From NCBI GenBank assembly GCA_029262065.1, contig JAJDAC010000036.1, forward strand, positions 33,563 to 97,562: a stretch of 64,000 nt of DNA, read 5' to 3'. This document shows, one piece after another, positions 17,361 through 26,069 of this stretch. The position numbers and the translations under genes are program-made. The stretch's first letter is position 1, and every line of letters starts with the position of its first letter. The notes beneath the pieces were generated by a model, which saw nothing but the letters and a program-made list of their open reading frames with translations, was not told where the DNA came from and searched no databases. The DNA comes from Candidatus Krumholzibacteriota bacterium. GTDB lineage: Bacteria; Krumholzibacteriota; Krumholzibacteriia; JAJRXK01.

Positions 17361-19184
17361 ATGCGATTGCCATCGATCATCCGACGGGTCCCACCGTCCT
17401 GGTTCGCGGTTCTCTATTGTCTGTCGCTCTCTGCGTGTAGTGATTCTCCTATCGAGCCGGACATGACGCCTGAGCAGCCGGACCCCTGGATAGAGGTATT
17501 GGGCCAAACCGTTCGCGCGCGGGCAGTTCACGCGTTCGCGGCCGACGATGTCTTCGTACTGGGAGTGAATGGGCACATCTCGCGTTTCGATGGCCAGCAA
17601 TGGACACTGGTCGATGCCCTGGGTGGCTGGGGCATGCGGGGCATCTGGGGGTCGTCGCCCGATAATGTCATCATGGTGGGTTTCAAGGGTCGCGTGGCGC
17701 GTTTCGATGGAACCAGTTGGACCGACGAGAACAGTCGTTCCGAAGCATTCCTGTGGGATGTGTGGGGTTCGGGACCGTCGAACATCTACGCAGTGGGCGA
17801 CGATGGAGCCATCTTGCGCTACGACGGTAGTGGCTGGAAATCCGAGGATAGCGGCGTCAGCGCCAACCTTCGCGGCGTGCATGGTACCGACGACGGTCAC
17901 GTGTACGCGGTGGGCGCGGGCGGCACAGTTCTGTTGAGAACGCCCGGAGCTGGATGGGAGACCGTACACGAAGACGCGTCGGCGATGCTCCAGGACGTTT
18001 GGGCCGCCTCGAGTGACTGGGCCATAGCGGTGGGCGACGACGGTCCCAGTGGTCGGCTCATCCTACAGCGGGCGAATGGGATCTGGACCACGAGCTCTTC
18101 CGCCCCTGGGTTCTCCCTGCAATCGGTCGACGGCAACTCGGACGATGACGTTCTCGCCGTGGGGATCGGCGGGGCCTGGCGCTGGAACGGACAGGGCTGG
18201 ACCGAGGAATTCAGCGGTGGTGCGTTGGTCGATGTCCACTTCACCGACGACGGCGCGACGGTCTATCAGATTGAACGCAACACCACATCCATCGAAGTGG
18301 GCGGCACGCGTACGCCGTGGAACAACGGAATCGGCGACACAGGGGTTGCGGCCATCGTAGGGTTTGGTGACGACGACGTCATGCTGGTCAGTGCTTCGGC
18401 CGCCCACCTGCGGTTCGACGGTCAGTCGTTCTCGGTTCTACAGAATCCACGCATTCGTACCCGCCATGCCTGGGGCAATGCCGACGGAAGCCGCGTGTTT
18501 CTTGTGGGCCAGGGGAATCAGGTCCATCGGCTGGAGAACGGCGTTCAAAGCGAATTCCATACGGTACAGTCCACGAGCGGCCTGAACACGGTCTGGGGTG
18601 TGGATAGCGAACTCTTCGTCGGCGGTGACGATGGTTGGGTGGCGCATTTCGACGGCGCTACCTGGACCGACACCCAGTTGCCAACCACATTCCACGGCCC
18701 CTTCATCGGAGCGATCGACGGCAGCGCGCCCGACGACGTCTATGCACTCAGTCGGGACACGATCTTCCGGTTCGATGGCGATGAATGGACCATCTTCCAC
18801 GAACTGGGCGATGACTATTTTCTTGATAACCTTCTTGTGGTAGGTCCCAACGAAATCTACGCCGAGGGTTCCTTCGAGTTTGGTCAGGCCGGGTTGTTCC
18901 TGGACGTGAACTACTTCAATGGCACTTCGTGGACTCGGCCCGTTCGAAATAGCAGCTACTCCATCGCCGACCTTGCTCGAGCGCCCGACGGAAGTGTTGT
19001 TGGGGTGGGTATCCGGTTCTTTTCCGATCCATCGGGTTTCATCATGCGAGGCCGCCAGACACAGTGGGCCTTCGAGGGCCTCGAGCTTGGACTGGGTTTT
19101 GGCATCGAAGACGTTTGGGTGTCCGACAGCGGGCGCACCTGGCTGTGTACCAACGAGAATGTGTGGCGTTCCAGCGCACCCTGA
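17361..19184 (+). CDS. outer-membrane-type lipoprotein with beta-propeller-like repeats
   Basis: The 607-residue protein has a lipoprotein signal peptide ending LSAC (about residue 26). The rest is built of about ten degenerate repeats of roughly 40-50 residues with the consensus VWGSxPxxxYAVGDxGxIxRYDGxxW. Clear copies begin at GIWGSSPDNVIMVG, VWGSGPSNIYAVG and GVHGTDDGHVYAVG, and later copies are more divergent. This pattern is typical of seven- or eight-bladed propeller lipoproteins common in myxobacteria and FCB bacteria; no catalytic residues are seen. It is probably anchored to the outer membrane as a scaffold or binding protein. The ATG at 17361 follows AAAGGT with about nine bases spacing. 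Confidence 0.8.
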   Translation: MRLPSIIRRVPPSWFAVLYCLSLSACSDSPIEPDMTPEQPDPWIEVLGQTVRARAVHAFAADDVFVLGVNGHISRFDGQQWTLVDALGGWGMRGIWGSSPDNVIMVGFKGRVARFDGTSWTDENSRSEAFLWDVWGSGPSNIYAVGDDGAILRYDGSGWKSEDSGVSANLRGVHGTDDGHVYAVGAGGTVLLRTPGAGWETVHEDASAMLQDVWAASSDWAIAVGDDGPSGRLILQRANGIWTTSSSAPGFSLQSVDGNSDDDVLAVGIGGAWRWNGQGWTEEFSGGALVDVHFTDDGATVYQIERNTTSIEVGGTRTPWNNGIGDTGVAAIVGFGDDDVMLVSASAAHLRFDGQSFSVLQNPRIRTRHAWGNADGSRVFLVGQGNQVHRLENGVQSEFHTVQSTSGLNTVWGVDSELFVGGDDGWVAHFDGATWTDTQLPTTFHGPFIGAIDGSAPDDVYALSRDTIFRFDGDEWTIFHELGDDYFLDNLLVVGPNEIYAEGSFEFGQAGLFLDVNYFNGTSWTRPVRNSSYSIADLARAPDGSVVGVGIRFFSDPSGFIMRGRQTQWAFEGLELGLGFGIEDVWVSDSGRTWLCTNENVWRSSAP

Positions 19185-19257
19185 TGGGTGGTAGCCCTCC
19201 TCGGGCTTTCCCGGGCTTGGCGGCACCGAATCCGGATACCGGTGTTCACGTTGAGTC

Positions 19258-19266
19258 TGCTAGACT
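19258..19266 (+). promoter_or_regulatory. extended -10 promoter element
   Basis: TGC followed by TAGACT lies 47 bases before the prolyl oligopeptidase ATG. The identical nine bases precede the kinase gene at 31869. A -35 element is not obvious. Confidence 0.35.
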
Positions 19267-19312
19267 GTCCCGTCGTTATCACACATTTCAGGCGCACTCC
19301 CAAGGAGACTCA

Positions 19313-21385
19313 ATGCGCAGTTCAGTCTGGACCCTAATTGTGGCCGTTCTCTTCGTTTCCAGCCTTGCCTCCGCCGAGATCGAAGATCCTTATATATGGT
19401 TGGAAGAAGTAGACGGTGAGAAAGCTCTGGAATGGGCCAAGGCCAAGAGTGCCACCGATTCGGCCGAAATGGAGGCCGTGCCCGAGTTCGAGGGGATCCA
19501 CGAAAAACTGCTGGAGATCTACAACTCCAAGGACCGCATCCCCGAGCCGGAAATCATCGGCGAATGGGTCTACAACTACTGGCAGGACGCCGTGCATGTT
19601 CGCGGTATCTGGCGCCGGACCACTCCCGACGAGTACATCAAGGAATCGCCCGCCTGGGAAACGGTGCTCGACCTCGATGCGTTGGCCGAGACCGAAGACG
19701 AGAACTGGGTGTGGAAGGGCGCTACATGGTTACCGCCCGAATACGATCAATGTTTGCTGACGCTTTCCCGCGGTGGCGGTGATGCCTCGGTGCAACGCGA
19801 GTTCGATCCGAACGCCAAAGCGTTCGTCGAAGGCGGATTCTTTGTACCCGAGGCCAAGGCCCGCGTCAGTTGGAAAGACAAAGATACCGTTTGGATCGGT
19901 ACCGACTTCGGCGAAGGCTCGCTGACCGAGTCTGGATACCCGCGTCTGGTAAAGGAATGGAAGCGAGGCACCTCCTTGGACGAGGCCGTTACCGTTTTCG
20001 AAGGCGCGGTTGATGATGTTTCCGTGGGCGCGTACTCCGATCACACGCCCGAGGGTCGTTACGACATCATCTACCGGATACCCGAGTTCTTCCGCGGCGA
20101 TGCGTACGTCAAGCTGGGTGACCACCTGGTGAAGCTGGATGTTCCCGAAGATGCCAACGCGCAAGGTTTCTTCAAGGGTCAACTCCTGGTGACTCTACGG
20201 TCGGACTGGTCGGTGGGGGGTACTGTGTATCCCGCCGACGCACTTCTCGCGATCGACTTCGATGCCTTCCTTCGGGGAAGTCGCGATTTCCAGGTGCTGT
20301 TTGAGCCCTCCGAGCGGGTTTCTTTCGCGAGTCTCGCGACCACGAAAGATCACATCATCTATTCCACCCTCGACAATGTAACGGGCCGACTCTACCGGCT
20401 GGTGCAAGGCGAAGACGGATGGGTCCAGGAAGAGATCAAGCTGCCCGGTCTGGGCACCGTGGGTATTGAAAGCACCGGTGATGTGGACAATTCGTTCTTC
20501 TTTACCTACACCGACTTCCTTACGCCATCCAGCCTGTATCTGGTGCGCGAGAGCGAGGCGCCCAAGCAGGTGAAGACCACGCCCACCTACTTCGATGCCA
20601 GCGGCATGACGGTCGCGCAATACGAAGCTACGTCGGTCGACGGTACCAAGATTCCGTACTTTATCTTCATGCCGAAAGACTTCGTGGCCAACGGCGCCAA
20701 CCCCACCATGCTCTATGGCTACGGTGGGTTCGAGGTCTCGATGCGACCCACCTACTCAGCCACCGTTGGCTATTCCTGGGTCGAGCGTGGAGGCGTCTAC
20801 GTGCTGGCCAACATCCGTGGTGGTGGCGAGTTTGGCCCCAAGTGGCACCAGGCGGCCATGAAGGAGAATCACCAGCGCAACTTCGACGACTTCATCGCGG
20901 TGGCCGAAGACCTGGTGGAGCGAAAGATCACTTCGCCCGAGCGCCTGGGCATCGTCGGCGGTTCGCAGGGTGGTCTTCTCGTAGGCGGGTGTTTCGTTCA
21001 GCGCCCCGAATTGTTTGGCGCCGTGGTATGCCAGGTTCCGTTGCTCGACATGCAGCGCTACAACAAGCTGTTGGCGGGTGCCAGTTGGATGGCGGAATAC
21101 GGTGATCCTGACACCGACGACTGGGAATACATCAAGACGTGGTCGCCGTACCACAATCTGGATTCGTCCAAGGACTACCCCAGGGTTTTCTTCACCACTT
21201 CGACTCGCGATGATCGTGTCCATCCCGGCCACGCGCGGAAAATGGTGGCCAAGATGGAAGATATGGGCAAACCGGTCTACTACTACGAGAACACCGAGGG
21301 TGGCCACAGCGCAGCGGCCAACCTGAACCAGCGCGCCTACATGTGGGGGCTCACCTTCGCGTATCTCTGGAAGTCGTTGCGATAG
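19313..21385 (+). CDS. secreted prolyl oligopeptidase family serine peptidase (S9A)
   Basis: The 690-residue enzyme has a signal peptide (about 1-20, ending SLASAE), an N-terminal propeller region beginning DPYIWLEEVDGEKALEW, and a C-terminal alpha/beta-hydrolase domain. The catalytic triad is visible: Ser in GGSQGG (nucleophile elbow), Asp in TSTRDDRVHPGHARK and His in GGHSAAAN. The length and the motifs YGYGGFEVS and NIRGGGEFGPKWH match S9A prolyl oligopeptidases, which cut short peptides after proline. Export suggests a periplasmic peptide-degrading role alongside the S33 hydrolases in this window. The ATG at 19313 has AAGGAG about six bases upstream. It converges on the haem-lipoprotein gene 13 bases away. 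Confidence 0.94.
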   Translation: MRSSVWTLIVAVLFVSSLASAEIEDPYIWLEEVDGEKALEWAKAKSATDSAEMEAVPEFEGIHEKLLEIYNSKDRIPEPEIIGEWVYNYWQDAVHVRGIWRRTTPDEYIKESPAWETVLDLDALAETEDENWVWKGATWLPPEYDQCLLTLSRGGGDASVQREFDPNAKAFVEGGFFVPEAKARVSWKDKDTVWIGTDFGEGSLTESGYPRLVKEWKRGTSLDEAVTVFEGAVDDVSVGAYSDHTPEGRYDIIYRIPEFFRGDAYVKLGDHLVKLDVPEDANAQGFFKGQLLVTLRSDWSVGGTVYPADALLAIDFDAFLRGSRDFQVLFEPSERVSFASLATTKDHIIYSTLDNVTGRLYRLVQGEDGWVQEEIKLPGLGTVGIESTGDVDNSFFFTYTDFLTPSSLYLVRESEAPKQVKTTPTYFDASGMTVAQYEATSVDGTKIPYFIFMPKDFVANGANPTMLYGYGGFEVSMRPTYSATVGYSWVERGGVYVLANIRGGGEFGPKWHQAAMKENHQRNFDDFIAVAEDLVERKITSPERLGIVGGSQGGLLVGGCFVQRPELFGAVVCQVPLLDMQRYNKLLAGASWMAEYGDPDTDDWEYIKTWSPYHNLDSSKDYPRVFFTTSTRDDRVHPGHARKMVAKMEDMGKPVYYYENTEGGHSAAANLNQRAYMWGLTFAYLWKSLR

Positions 21386-21398
21386 CTGGCCACGGGGC

Positions 21399-22697
21399 TT
21401 AGCGGGGGTTCAGGTACCGCTCGTGCCCTTGGATCTGCGCAGGGTCGCCCGTCCAGCGCGGGACCCCCGCGTAGTGGCAGTAGCTACAGAATCCGGACCG
21501 GGCCCGGTCGCCAATGGCCGGGGCCGGGAACCGGAACACGCCCGCTTCGTGGTACGCCTGATCCACCAGTTCGATACTGCGGTGGAAAATCCAGTCGCTC
21601 AGCTCCAGGTTGTGCACGCCACCGCCTGACTCGACCAGTGAAACCAGCGAGTCCGCACGCACGACCAGATGTTCCTGTGCGACTTCCGGGCCGAGGGTTC
21701 GTCGCGCGCGATCGATGTCGGCGCGCACCATGGCCTCGCGAACGGACAACCCCTCCAGCCACCAGTCCAGAATCTTCGCGTACTCCGGTTCATGACAGTC
21801 CTGGCACGAGTCGGATCGTCCAGGTTCACCCGCATGACAACTGCGGCAGGAAAGCCCCGCCATGAACTTCTGGCTGGGCTTGTCCATGCCTTCATCGATG
21901 GATCCCAGCAGGAGCTGCTGTTGTTGCACGTGGATGCCGACGTGACACTCGCGGCAGGTTTCAACGGGATCGGTGCCCGCAATGTCGGCGTCGTCCGCGT
22001 GCGAATCGGCGTGACAATCCGCGCATACCAATTCGACGGCTGAACTCATGGCTCGTACCCGGTGCGTCGTGGGGCCGTGGCAACGTTGGCAGCCGAATCC
22101 GCCGTGGGATGGATGGAGCTCACGGCCGGCCCCTTCGCGCACGACGCTATCGGCGTCGGAATGGCATTCGACGCAACGGTCCACGGCCACGTCGATCGGC
22201 GCTTCGCCTACGTCGTAGTGGCAGCGTAGGCAGCGGTCTTCCAGAAGTGTGGACCACGCGTGTTCCACAGGGGCGCCTTGACTCGTGACTTCCTGGTGCA
22301 CGGCCTCGCCGTGACAAAGTAGGCAGTCACGTTCTACAGGGTTGAAAATTTGCTCGCGGTGGCAAAGAACGCAAGAGTCGAGCGAAGGGGTCAGCGGATC
22401 TTCACCCACATCGTGACCGTGACAACCGGCACATGTCGGTGGCGTGTCCGATTCTGTCCCGTGCCCTCGATGGGTAAACTGCACCAGATCCAGGCGGGCG
22501 GCCTGGGGGCCACCGTCGGGATGACAACCAGCCGTCGTGCAGCTTGAGGACTCCACGCCAGCCAATCCCTTGGCTGCGAGGTCGCCGGAATGACATCGGT
22601 TACAAGACACTGCATCATGCGCGTGGTCGCCGGTGGACGGAACCGCGCAACCCGAAAGAAGCGCGATCAGCGCCACGACTAACAGGTAAGTGCCCAT
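21399..22697 (-). CDS. dodecahaem c-type cytochrome lipoprotein
   Basis: The 432-residue protein has a lipoprotein signal (LLSGC, about residue 17) and twelve CXXCH motifs, the first CNRCH and the last CSYCH. There is also one atypical CTTAGCH (CX4CH) that could hold a thirteenth haem. Numerous additional histidines can serve as distal ligands. The C-terminal 130 residues have a longer helical stretch (LEGLSVREAMVRADIDRARRTLG) before the last haem, resembling the carboxy-terminal helical bundle of pentahaem/octahaem reductases. It is the last gene of a five-gene operon, and its start overlaps the cytochrome b gene by 19 bases. I infer an envelope electron acceptor or reductase subunit receiving electrons from the membrane module. 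The frame is open far upstream, but ATG at 22697 gives the lipoprotein signal. Confidence 0.87.
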   Translation of the reverse strand: MGTYLLVVALIALLSGCAVPSTGDHAHDAVSCNRCHSGDLAAKGLAGVESSSCTTAGCHPDGGPQAARLDLVQFTHRGHGTESDTPPTCAGCHGHDVGEDPLTPSLDSCVLCHREQIFNPVERDCLLCHGEAVHQEVTSQGAPVEHAWSTLLEDRCLRCHYDVGEAPIDVAVDRCVECHSDADSVVREGAGRELHPSHGGFGCQRCHGPTTHRVRAMSSAVELVCADCHADSHADDADIAGTDPVETCRECHVGIHVQQQQLLLGSIDEGMDKPSQKFMAGLSCRSCHAGEPGRSDSCQDCHEPEYAKILDWWLEGLSVREAMVRADIDRARRTLGPEVAQEHLVVRADSLVSLVESGGGVHNLELSDWIFHRSIELVDQAYHEAGVFRFPAPAIGDRARSGFCSYCHYAGVPRWTGDPAQIQGHERYLNPR

Positions 22698-23551
22698 GCG
22701 ATCATTCCAATGATGGCTATGCCAACTCCCAAGGCCATGTATCCGAATACGGCGGCAACGATGGTGGCAATCCGACCCGGTGCGGGGGCTTCGGCGTCGC
22801 GAACCTTCTTGCCGGCTTCCCAATCGGCGACCATGTCCGGGTGTTCTTCTTCCATGTAGTCCAGGGTGGCCCGGCCCGTGAACATCACCGCGTCCATGGG
22901 AAACTTGTCTGGCCGCAGGTGTACGTTGAAGAAGTGCACGGTGAACAGGAAGCAGATGGCGATAAGAGCCTCGTACGAGTGGAAGATCGTGGCCACGTTG
23001 AAGGCCCAGCCGGGGAGTCGGTGCGCGAAGAACTCGGGAAACCAAAGCAACAGGCCCGAGCCTCCGATGACGAAGAAACCCCACGCCTCGCCCCAGTAGT
23101 CCAGTTTCTCCAGGTAGCTGTAGCGAAGGAAGCGCGGCCGGGGTCCGCGACCGAAGAACCAGCGCCACTGTCGCAGGAAGTCCAACACGTCGCGCGGTTG
23201 GGGTATCAGCGAATCGCCGCCCCAGAAATAGTCGCGTTTGCGCGGCGCCCGGATGACTCGCCACGCCAGGTAGCCCAGGTGCGCACTCGTGTAGGCGATG
23301 GTCACGACCGCGGCACCACGGTGAATGAGGCCGGCCCGTTCCACGCCACCGAACATGTGCACGAGGAAATCCGACCACGGCGCGCACGTGAATCGCAGGG
23401 GAATACCCGTGAGGGCCAGGGTATAGAAGGTCAGGATGGCCATCAGGTGCGTGAAGCGGTGGAAACCCCGGAAGCGCCAGATGTAGGGACCGCGCCCGCG
23501 TTGGGCGGCGTCCATCTGGATGACCGGTCGCACGGGGGGTGGCGCATTCAT
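22679..23551 (-). CDS. cytochrome b-type membrane subunit (formate dehydrogenase gamma/cytochrome b561-like)
   Basis: The 290-residue integral membrane protein has about five helices. Paired histidines in or near the helices could bind b haems: FHRFTHLM, LIHRGAA, TSAHLGYL, FHSYEAL and VHFFNVHL. The pattern and length fit the dihaem cytochrome b family that passes electrons between quinones and periplasmic partners. The acidic cytoplasmic-type loop LDYMEEEHPD near the C terminus is a feature shared with b-type subunits found beside multihaem cytochromes. ATG at 23551 overlaps the stop of the 11-haem cytochrome gene as ATGA, which implies translational coupling. In this context it most likely forms the quinol/quinone-reactive core of a complex with the two flanking multihaem proteins. 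Confidence 0.88.
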   Translation of the reverse strand: MNAPPPVRPVIQMDAAQRGRGPYIWRFRGFHRFTHLMAILTFYTLALTGIPLRFTCAPWSDFLVHMFGGVERAGLIHRGAAVVTIAYTSAHLGYLAWRVIRAPRKRDYFWGGDSLIPQPRDVLDFLRQWRWFFGRGPRPRFLRYSYLEKLDYWGEAWGFFVIGGSGLLLWFPEFFAHRLPGWAFNVATIFHSYEALIAICFLFTVHFFNVHLRPDKFPMDAVMFTGRATLDYMEEEHPDMVADWEAGKKVRDAEAPAPGRIATIVAAVFGYMALGVGIAIIGMIAWALTC

Positions 23552-24723
23552 CGGGGACCTCCCTCGCGCGATTGGGCCCGCAGGTCCAGACCGATACGGA
23601 TCCACCAGGCCAGGGTATGCAGCAAGAACACGCCGAGCACGCCCGCGAGCAGCAGGTTCATGAACCAGAAACTGTAGAACACGTAAGGGTTCTTGGCTCG
23701 ATCGCGAGGATCGGGATGGGGTTGGTAGAGCTCGAAACCGGCCTCGGCCTTTGCGTGGCAAGTCCGGCATGTTTCCAGGCGGTTGGCGTCCGACATGAGA
23801 CTGAGCGGGTCGTCACTGGGAAATATGCCGTGCGATCCGTGACAGTCGGCGCAGCTGGCGGCGACATCCGACCCCAGAAAGCGCGCGCGAATGTGGTAGG
23901 TGTCGGTGGCACTCTGTGCGGCGTCCTCGTGACACTCGCCGCAACGGGTAGTCATCCACGATGCGAACTCCGCGTGCTCCACCGATTTCATATCGTGTGG
24001 TTGATGACACGTGGTGCACGTGGGTGGCACGGATTCACCGGTGGTGACCGGTGTGGGTCCCTCCCAGTCCGCCAATGCCTGGCCGTGTATGTCGTTGGCG
24101 TGGGCGTCCCACTGCTCTTCGTGACAATCGCGACAGCGTTCCAGGATGTTCCGTACGTTGGTTTCGCGGGTGTCTCCCTGCAGGCGTCCAATGTCGTGCG
24201 ACCCATGGCAGTGCGAACAGCCAATCTCACTCTGGTGGCGATCGGCGGTCGTGGGCGATTCCGCTTCGTGGCAACGGGCGCAGCGATCGTCGAGGTCGGC
24301 GGGAGAGAACTCGTAGTCCACGACAGCCACGTCGTGCACGCCGTGGCAGCTCGAGCACGTTTCGCCCGCTTGGTTCATCAGTTCGAGGTCGGCGTGGATG
24401 CTCGACGCGTGGCCGGTCGCTTCGTCTTCATGGCAGGAAGCGCACCGTTGCGTTTCCCGTCCCGTGGATGGGTGTGGATGTTGGTCGAATCCAGAATGAC
24501 AGTCCGCACAGCCGAGATCGCCGTGGGAGGAAGCCTCGAACAGTTCATCGCTCACCCAAGCCGCCGCGGCCGCGGCCGGGTCGTCGAAGTTCTGTCGTAG
24601 CAGTTCCATGTCGCCATGACACCGAACGCAAGAATCTCCGGATTTTTGGCCAAACGCGGGAATGACCCCGCCCATCCAGACGGAAACACCAACGAGTAGC
24701 GTGATTGAGTAGAAGTGGTTCAT
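23548..24723 (-). CDS. undecahaem c-type cytochrome with C-terminal membrane anchor
   Basis: The 391-residue protein has a signal peptide (about 1-25, ending IPAFGQ) and eleven CXXCH motifs, from CVRCH near residue 33 to CRTCH near residue 325. A single C-terminal transmembrane helix (about 348-375, FWFMNLLLAGVLGVFLLHTL) precedes a basic cytoplasmic tail. Repeated CxxCHGxHD units are typical of the NapC/NrfB-like periplasmic wires. The anchor would hold the haem domain next to the cytochrome b encoded immediately downstream. Its start ATG overlaps the stop of the NtrC-type regulator gene (ATGA). I infer transfer of electrons between the cytochrome b subunit and the 12-haem lipoprotein. No catalytic site of a known reductase was recognised. 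Confidence 0.9.
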   Translation of the reverse strand: MNHFYSITLLVGVSVWMGGVIPAFGQKSGDSCVRCHGDMELLRQNFDDPAAAAAAWVSDELFEASSHGDLGCADCHSGFDQHPHPSTGRETQRCASCHEDEATGHASSIHADLELMNQAGETCSSCHGVHDVAVVDYEFSPADLDDRCARCHEAESPTTADRHQSEIGCSHCHGSHDIGRLQGDTRETNVRNILERCRDCHEEQWDAHANDIHGQALADWEGPTPVTTGESVPPTCTTCHQPHDMKSVEHAEFASWMTTRCGECHEDAAQSATDTYHIRARFLGSDVAASCADCHGSHGIFPSDDPLSLMSDANRLETCRTCHAKAEAGFELYQPHPDPRDRAKNPYVFYSFWFMNLLLAGVLGVFLLHTLAWWIRIGLDLRAQSREGGPR

Positions 24724-26069
24724 TCCATGCCGAACTTCTTGAGTCGCTGACGCACCTGGTGCCGGGAAAGTCCCAACAACCTCCCGGCCTCGGTTCGGTT
24801 GCCCGCCGCGCGCGCGATGGCCTTCTCGAGCAACTCCCGCTCGAGCGACGCCAGATCGACGCCGTTTCGACCCAGTGGATCATGGGAATCGGAAGGCTCC
24901 GGCTCGAAATCGATCAACAGACAGTCTTCGTCGAGCGTATCTCCCTCGGCCATGAGGACGCCGCGCTCAATGGCGTTGCGTAGTTCGCGCACGTTGCCAG
25001 GCCAGCGATGCTCCGCCAGCATGTCCATGGCGCCGGGGCTTATGTTGCGGACGCGGTGTCCGAACTCACGGGCGAATTCGTGCAGGAAGTGATTGGCCAG
25101 AACGGGAATGTCCGGGGCTCGATCGCGTAGGGGGGGGATGACGATGGGAAATACCTGCAAGCGGTAGTACAGGTCCTCACGGAAGTTGCCGTCGCGTACC
25201 TCCTGCTCGAGCGGCCGGTTGGTGGCGGCCAGTATGCGTGTACGGACCTTCAGGTCGACGGTGCCGCCCAGGCGACGAAAGCTGCGGTCTTCGATGAACT
25301 GCAGAAGCTTGCCCTGCAAGCGCAGTGGAAGTTCGCCGATCTCATCGAGGAACAAGGTTCCCTTGTGGGCCAGCTCCACCAGCCCCCGTTTTCTCGACGA
25401 TGCATCGGTGAACGCGCCCTTCTCGTGTCCAAACAGTTCCGACTCGATCAACGTTTCCGCCAATGCCGAGCAGGTCACCGTCAGGAAGGGGCCGTCGGCC
25501 ACTGGGCTCAACTCGTGCAGAAGCCTGGCCAGCATGCCCTTGCCGGTTCCCGTTTCGCCGCGCAACAAGACGGACGTACTGGCCGATCGAGCCACGCGCT
25601 CCGCCAGCTTCATGACCTTCTCCATGGCGGGGCTGACGGCCACGAGTGTGGTGGAGGCACGGGGCCGCTGGCGTTCGATGGCGCGCACGTGTTGGTGCAG
25701 GTGTCCCACCCGGGCCGCCGCGGCGACCGTGGCCGATAGCCGTTCCATGGTGAACGGTTTCTCCAGGAAGTCGTGGGCGCCCCGTTGCAGTGCCTCCACC
25801 GCCAGGGGGATGGTGCCGTGGGCCGTGACGACGATGGCCGGGATCGGACCACGTTCTTTCAGTTCGTCCAGCAGGTCGGTGCCGCTGCCGTCGGGTAGCT
25901 GGACGTCGAGTATCGCCACGTCGGGTCGCTCCTCGGCCAGAAGCTCCCGCGCGGCGGCGAGGGTCTCGGCCGTCTCGACTCTGTACCCCTCGTTGGTCAG
26001 GCGGTCGCTAAGAAGGCTACGCAACAGAGCGTCGTCGTCGAGTACCAGAATGCGCAGTTCTTCTTTCAT
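24720..26069 (-). CDS. NtrC-family sigma54-dependent response regulator
   Basis: The 449-residue protein has a receiver domain (about 1-120; acidic DDD near residue 12, phosphoacceptor Asp in VAILDVQLPDG, Lys in FLEKPF). A central AAA+ domain follows (about 145-375) with Walker A GETGTGKG, the sigma54-contact loop ESELFGHEKGAFTDA (GAFTGA variant), Walker B LFLDEIGELP and the arginine-finger region. The C-terminal Fis-type helix-turn-helix (about 400-449) is GNRTEAGRLLGLSRHQVRQRLKKFG. It activates promoters with sigma54 RNA polymerase after phosphorylation by the kinase encoded just upstream (4-base overlap). It is itself coupled to the cytochrome genes by a 4-base overlap, so it may control this operon or others. 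Confidence 0.95.
   Translation of the reverse strand: MKEELRILVLDDDALLRSLLSDRLTNEGYRVETAETLAAARELLAEERPDVAILDVQLPDGSGTDLLDELKERGPIPAIVVTAHGTIPLAVEALQRGAHDFLEKPFTMERLSATVAAAARVGHLHQHVRAIERQRPRASTTLVAVSPAMEKVMKLAERVARSASTSVLLRGETGTGKGMLARLLHELSPVADGPFLTVTCSALAETLIESELFGHEKGAFTDASSRKRGLVELAHKGTLFLDEIGELPLRLQGKLLQFIEDRSFRRLGGTVDLKVRTRILAATNRPLEQEVRDGNFREDLYYRLQVFPIVIPPLRDRAPDIPVLANHFLHEFAREFGHRVRNISPGAMDMLAEHRWPGNVRELRNAIERGVLMAEGDTLDEDCLLIDFEPEPSDSHDPLGRNGVDLASLERELLEKAIARAAGNRTEAGRLLGLSRHQVRQRLKKFGME

Noticed and set aside
22698..23387. Upstream extension of the 12-haem lipoprotein frame
   Set aside because: It overlaps the cytochrome b gene in another frame and gives an Arg/Gly-rich sequence. 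The ATG at 22697 yields a proper lipoprotein signal.
22544..23677. Long open frame on the plus strand (377 codons) opposite the cytochrome genes
   Set aside because: It is antisense to well-supported multihaem and cytochrome b genes. The composition is rich in Arg, Gly, His and Glu with no motifs. Long antisense frames are common in this GC-rich coding.
23539..24600. 353-codon plus-strand frame opposite the 11-haem cytochrome
   Set aside because: It arises from the mirror of CXXCH-rich codons; there is no signal peptide, ribosome site or family pattern.
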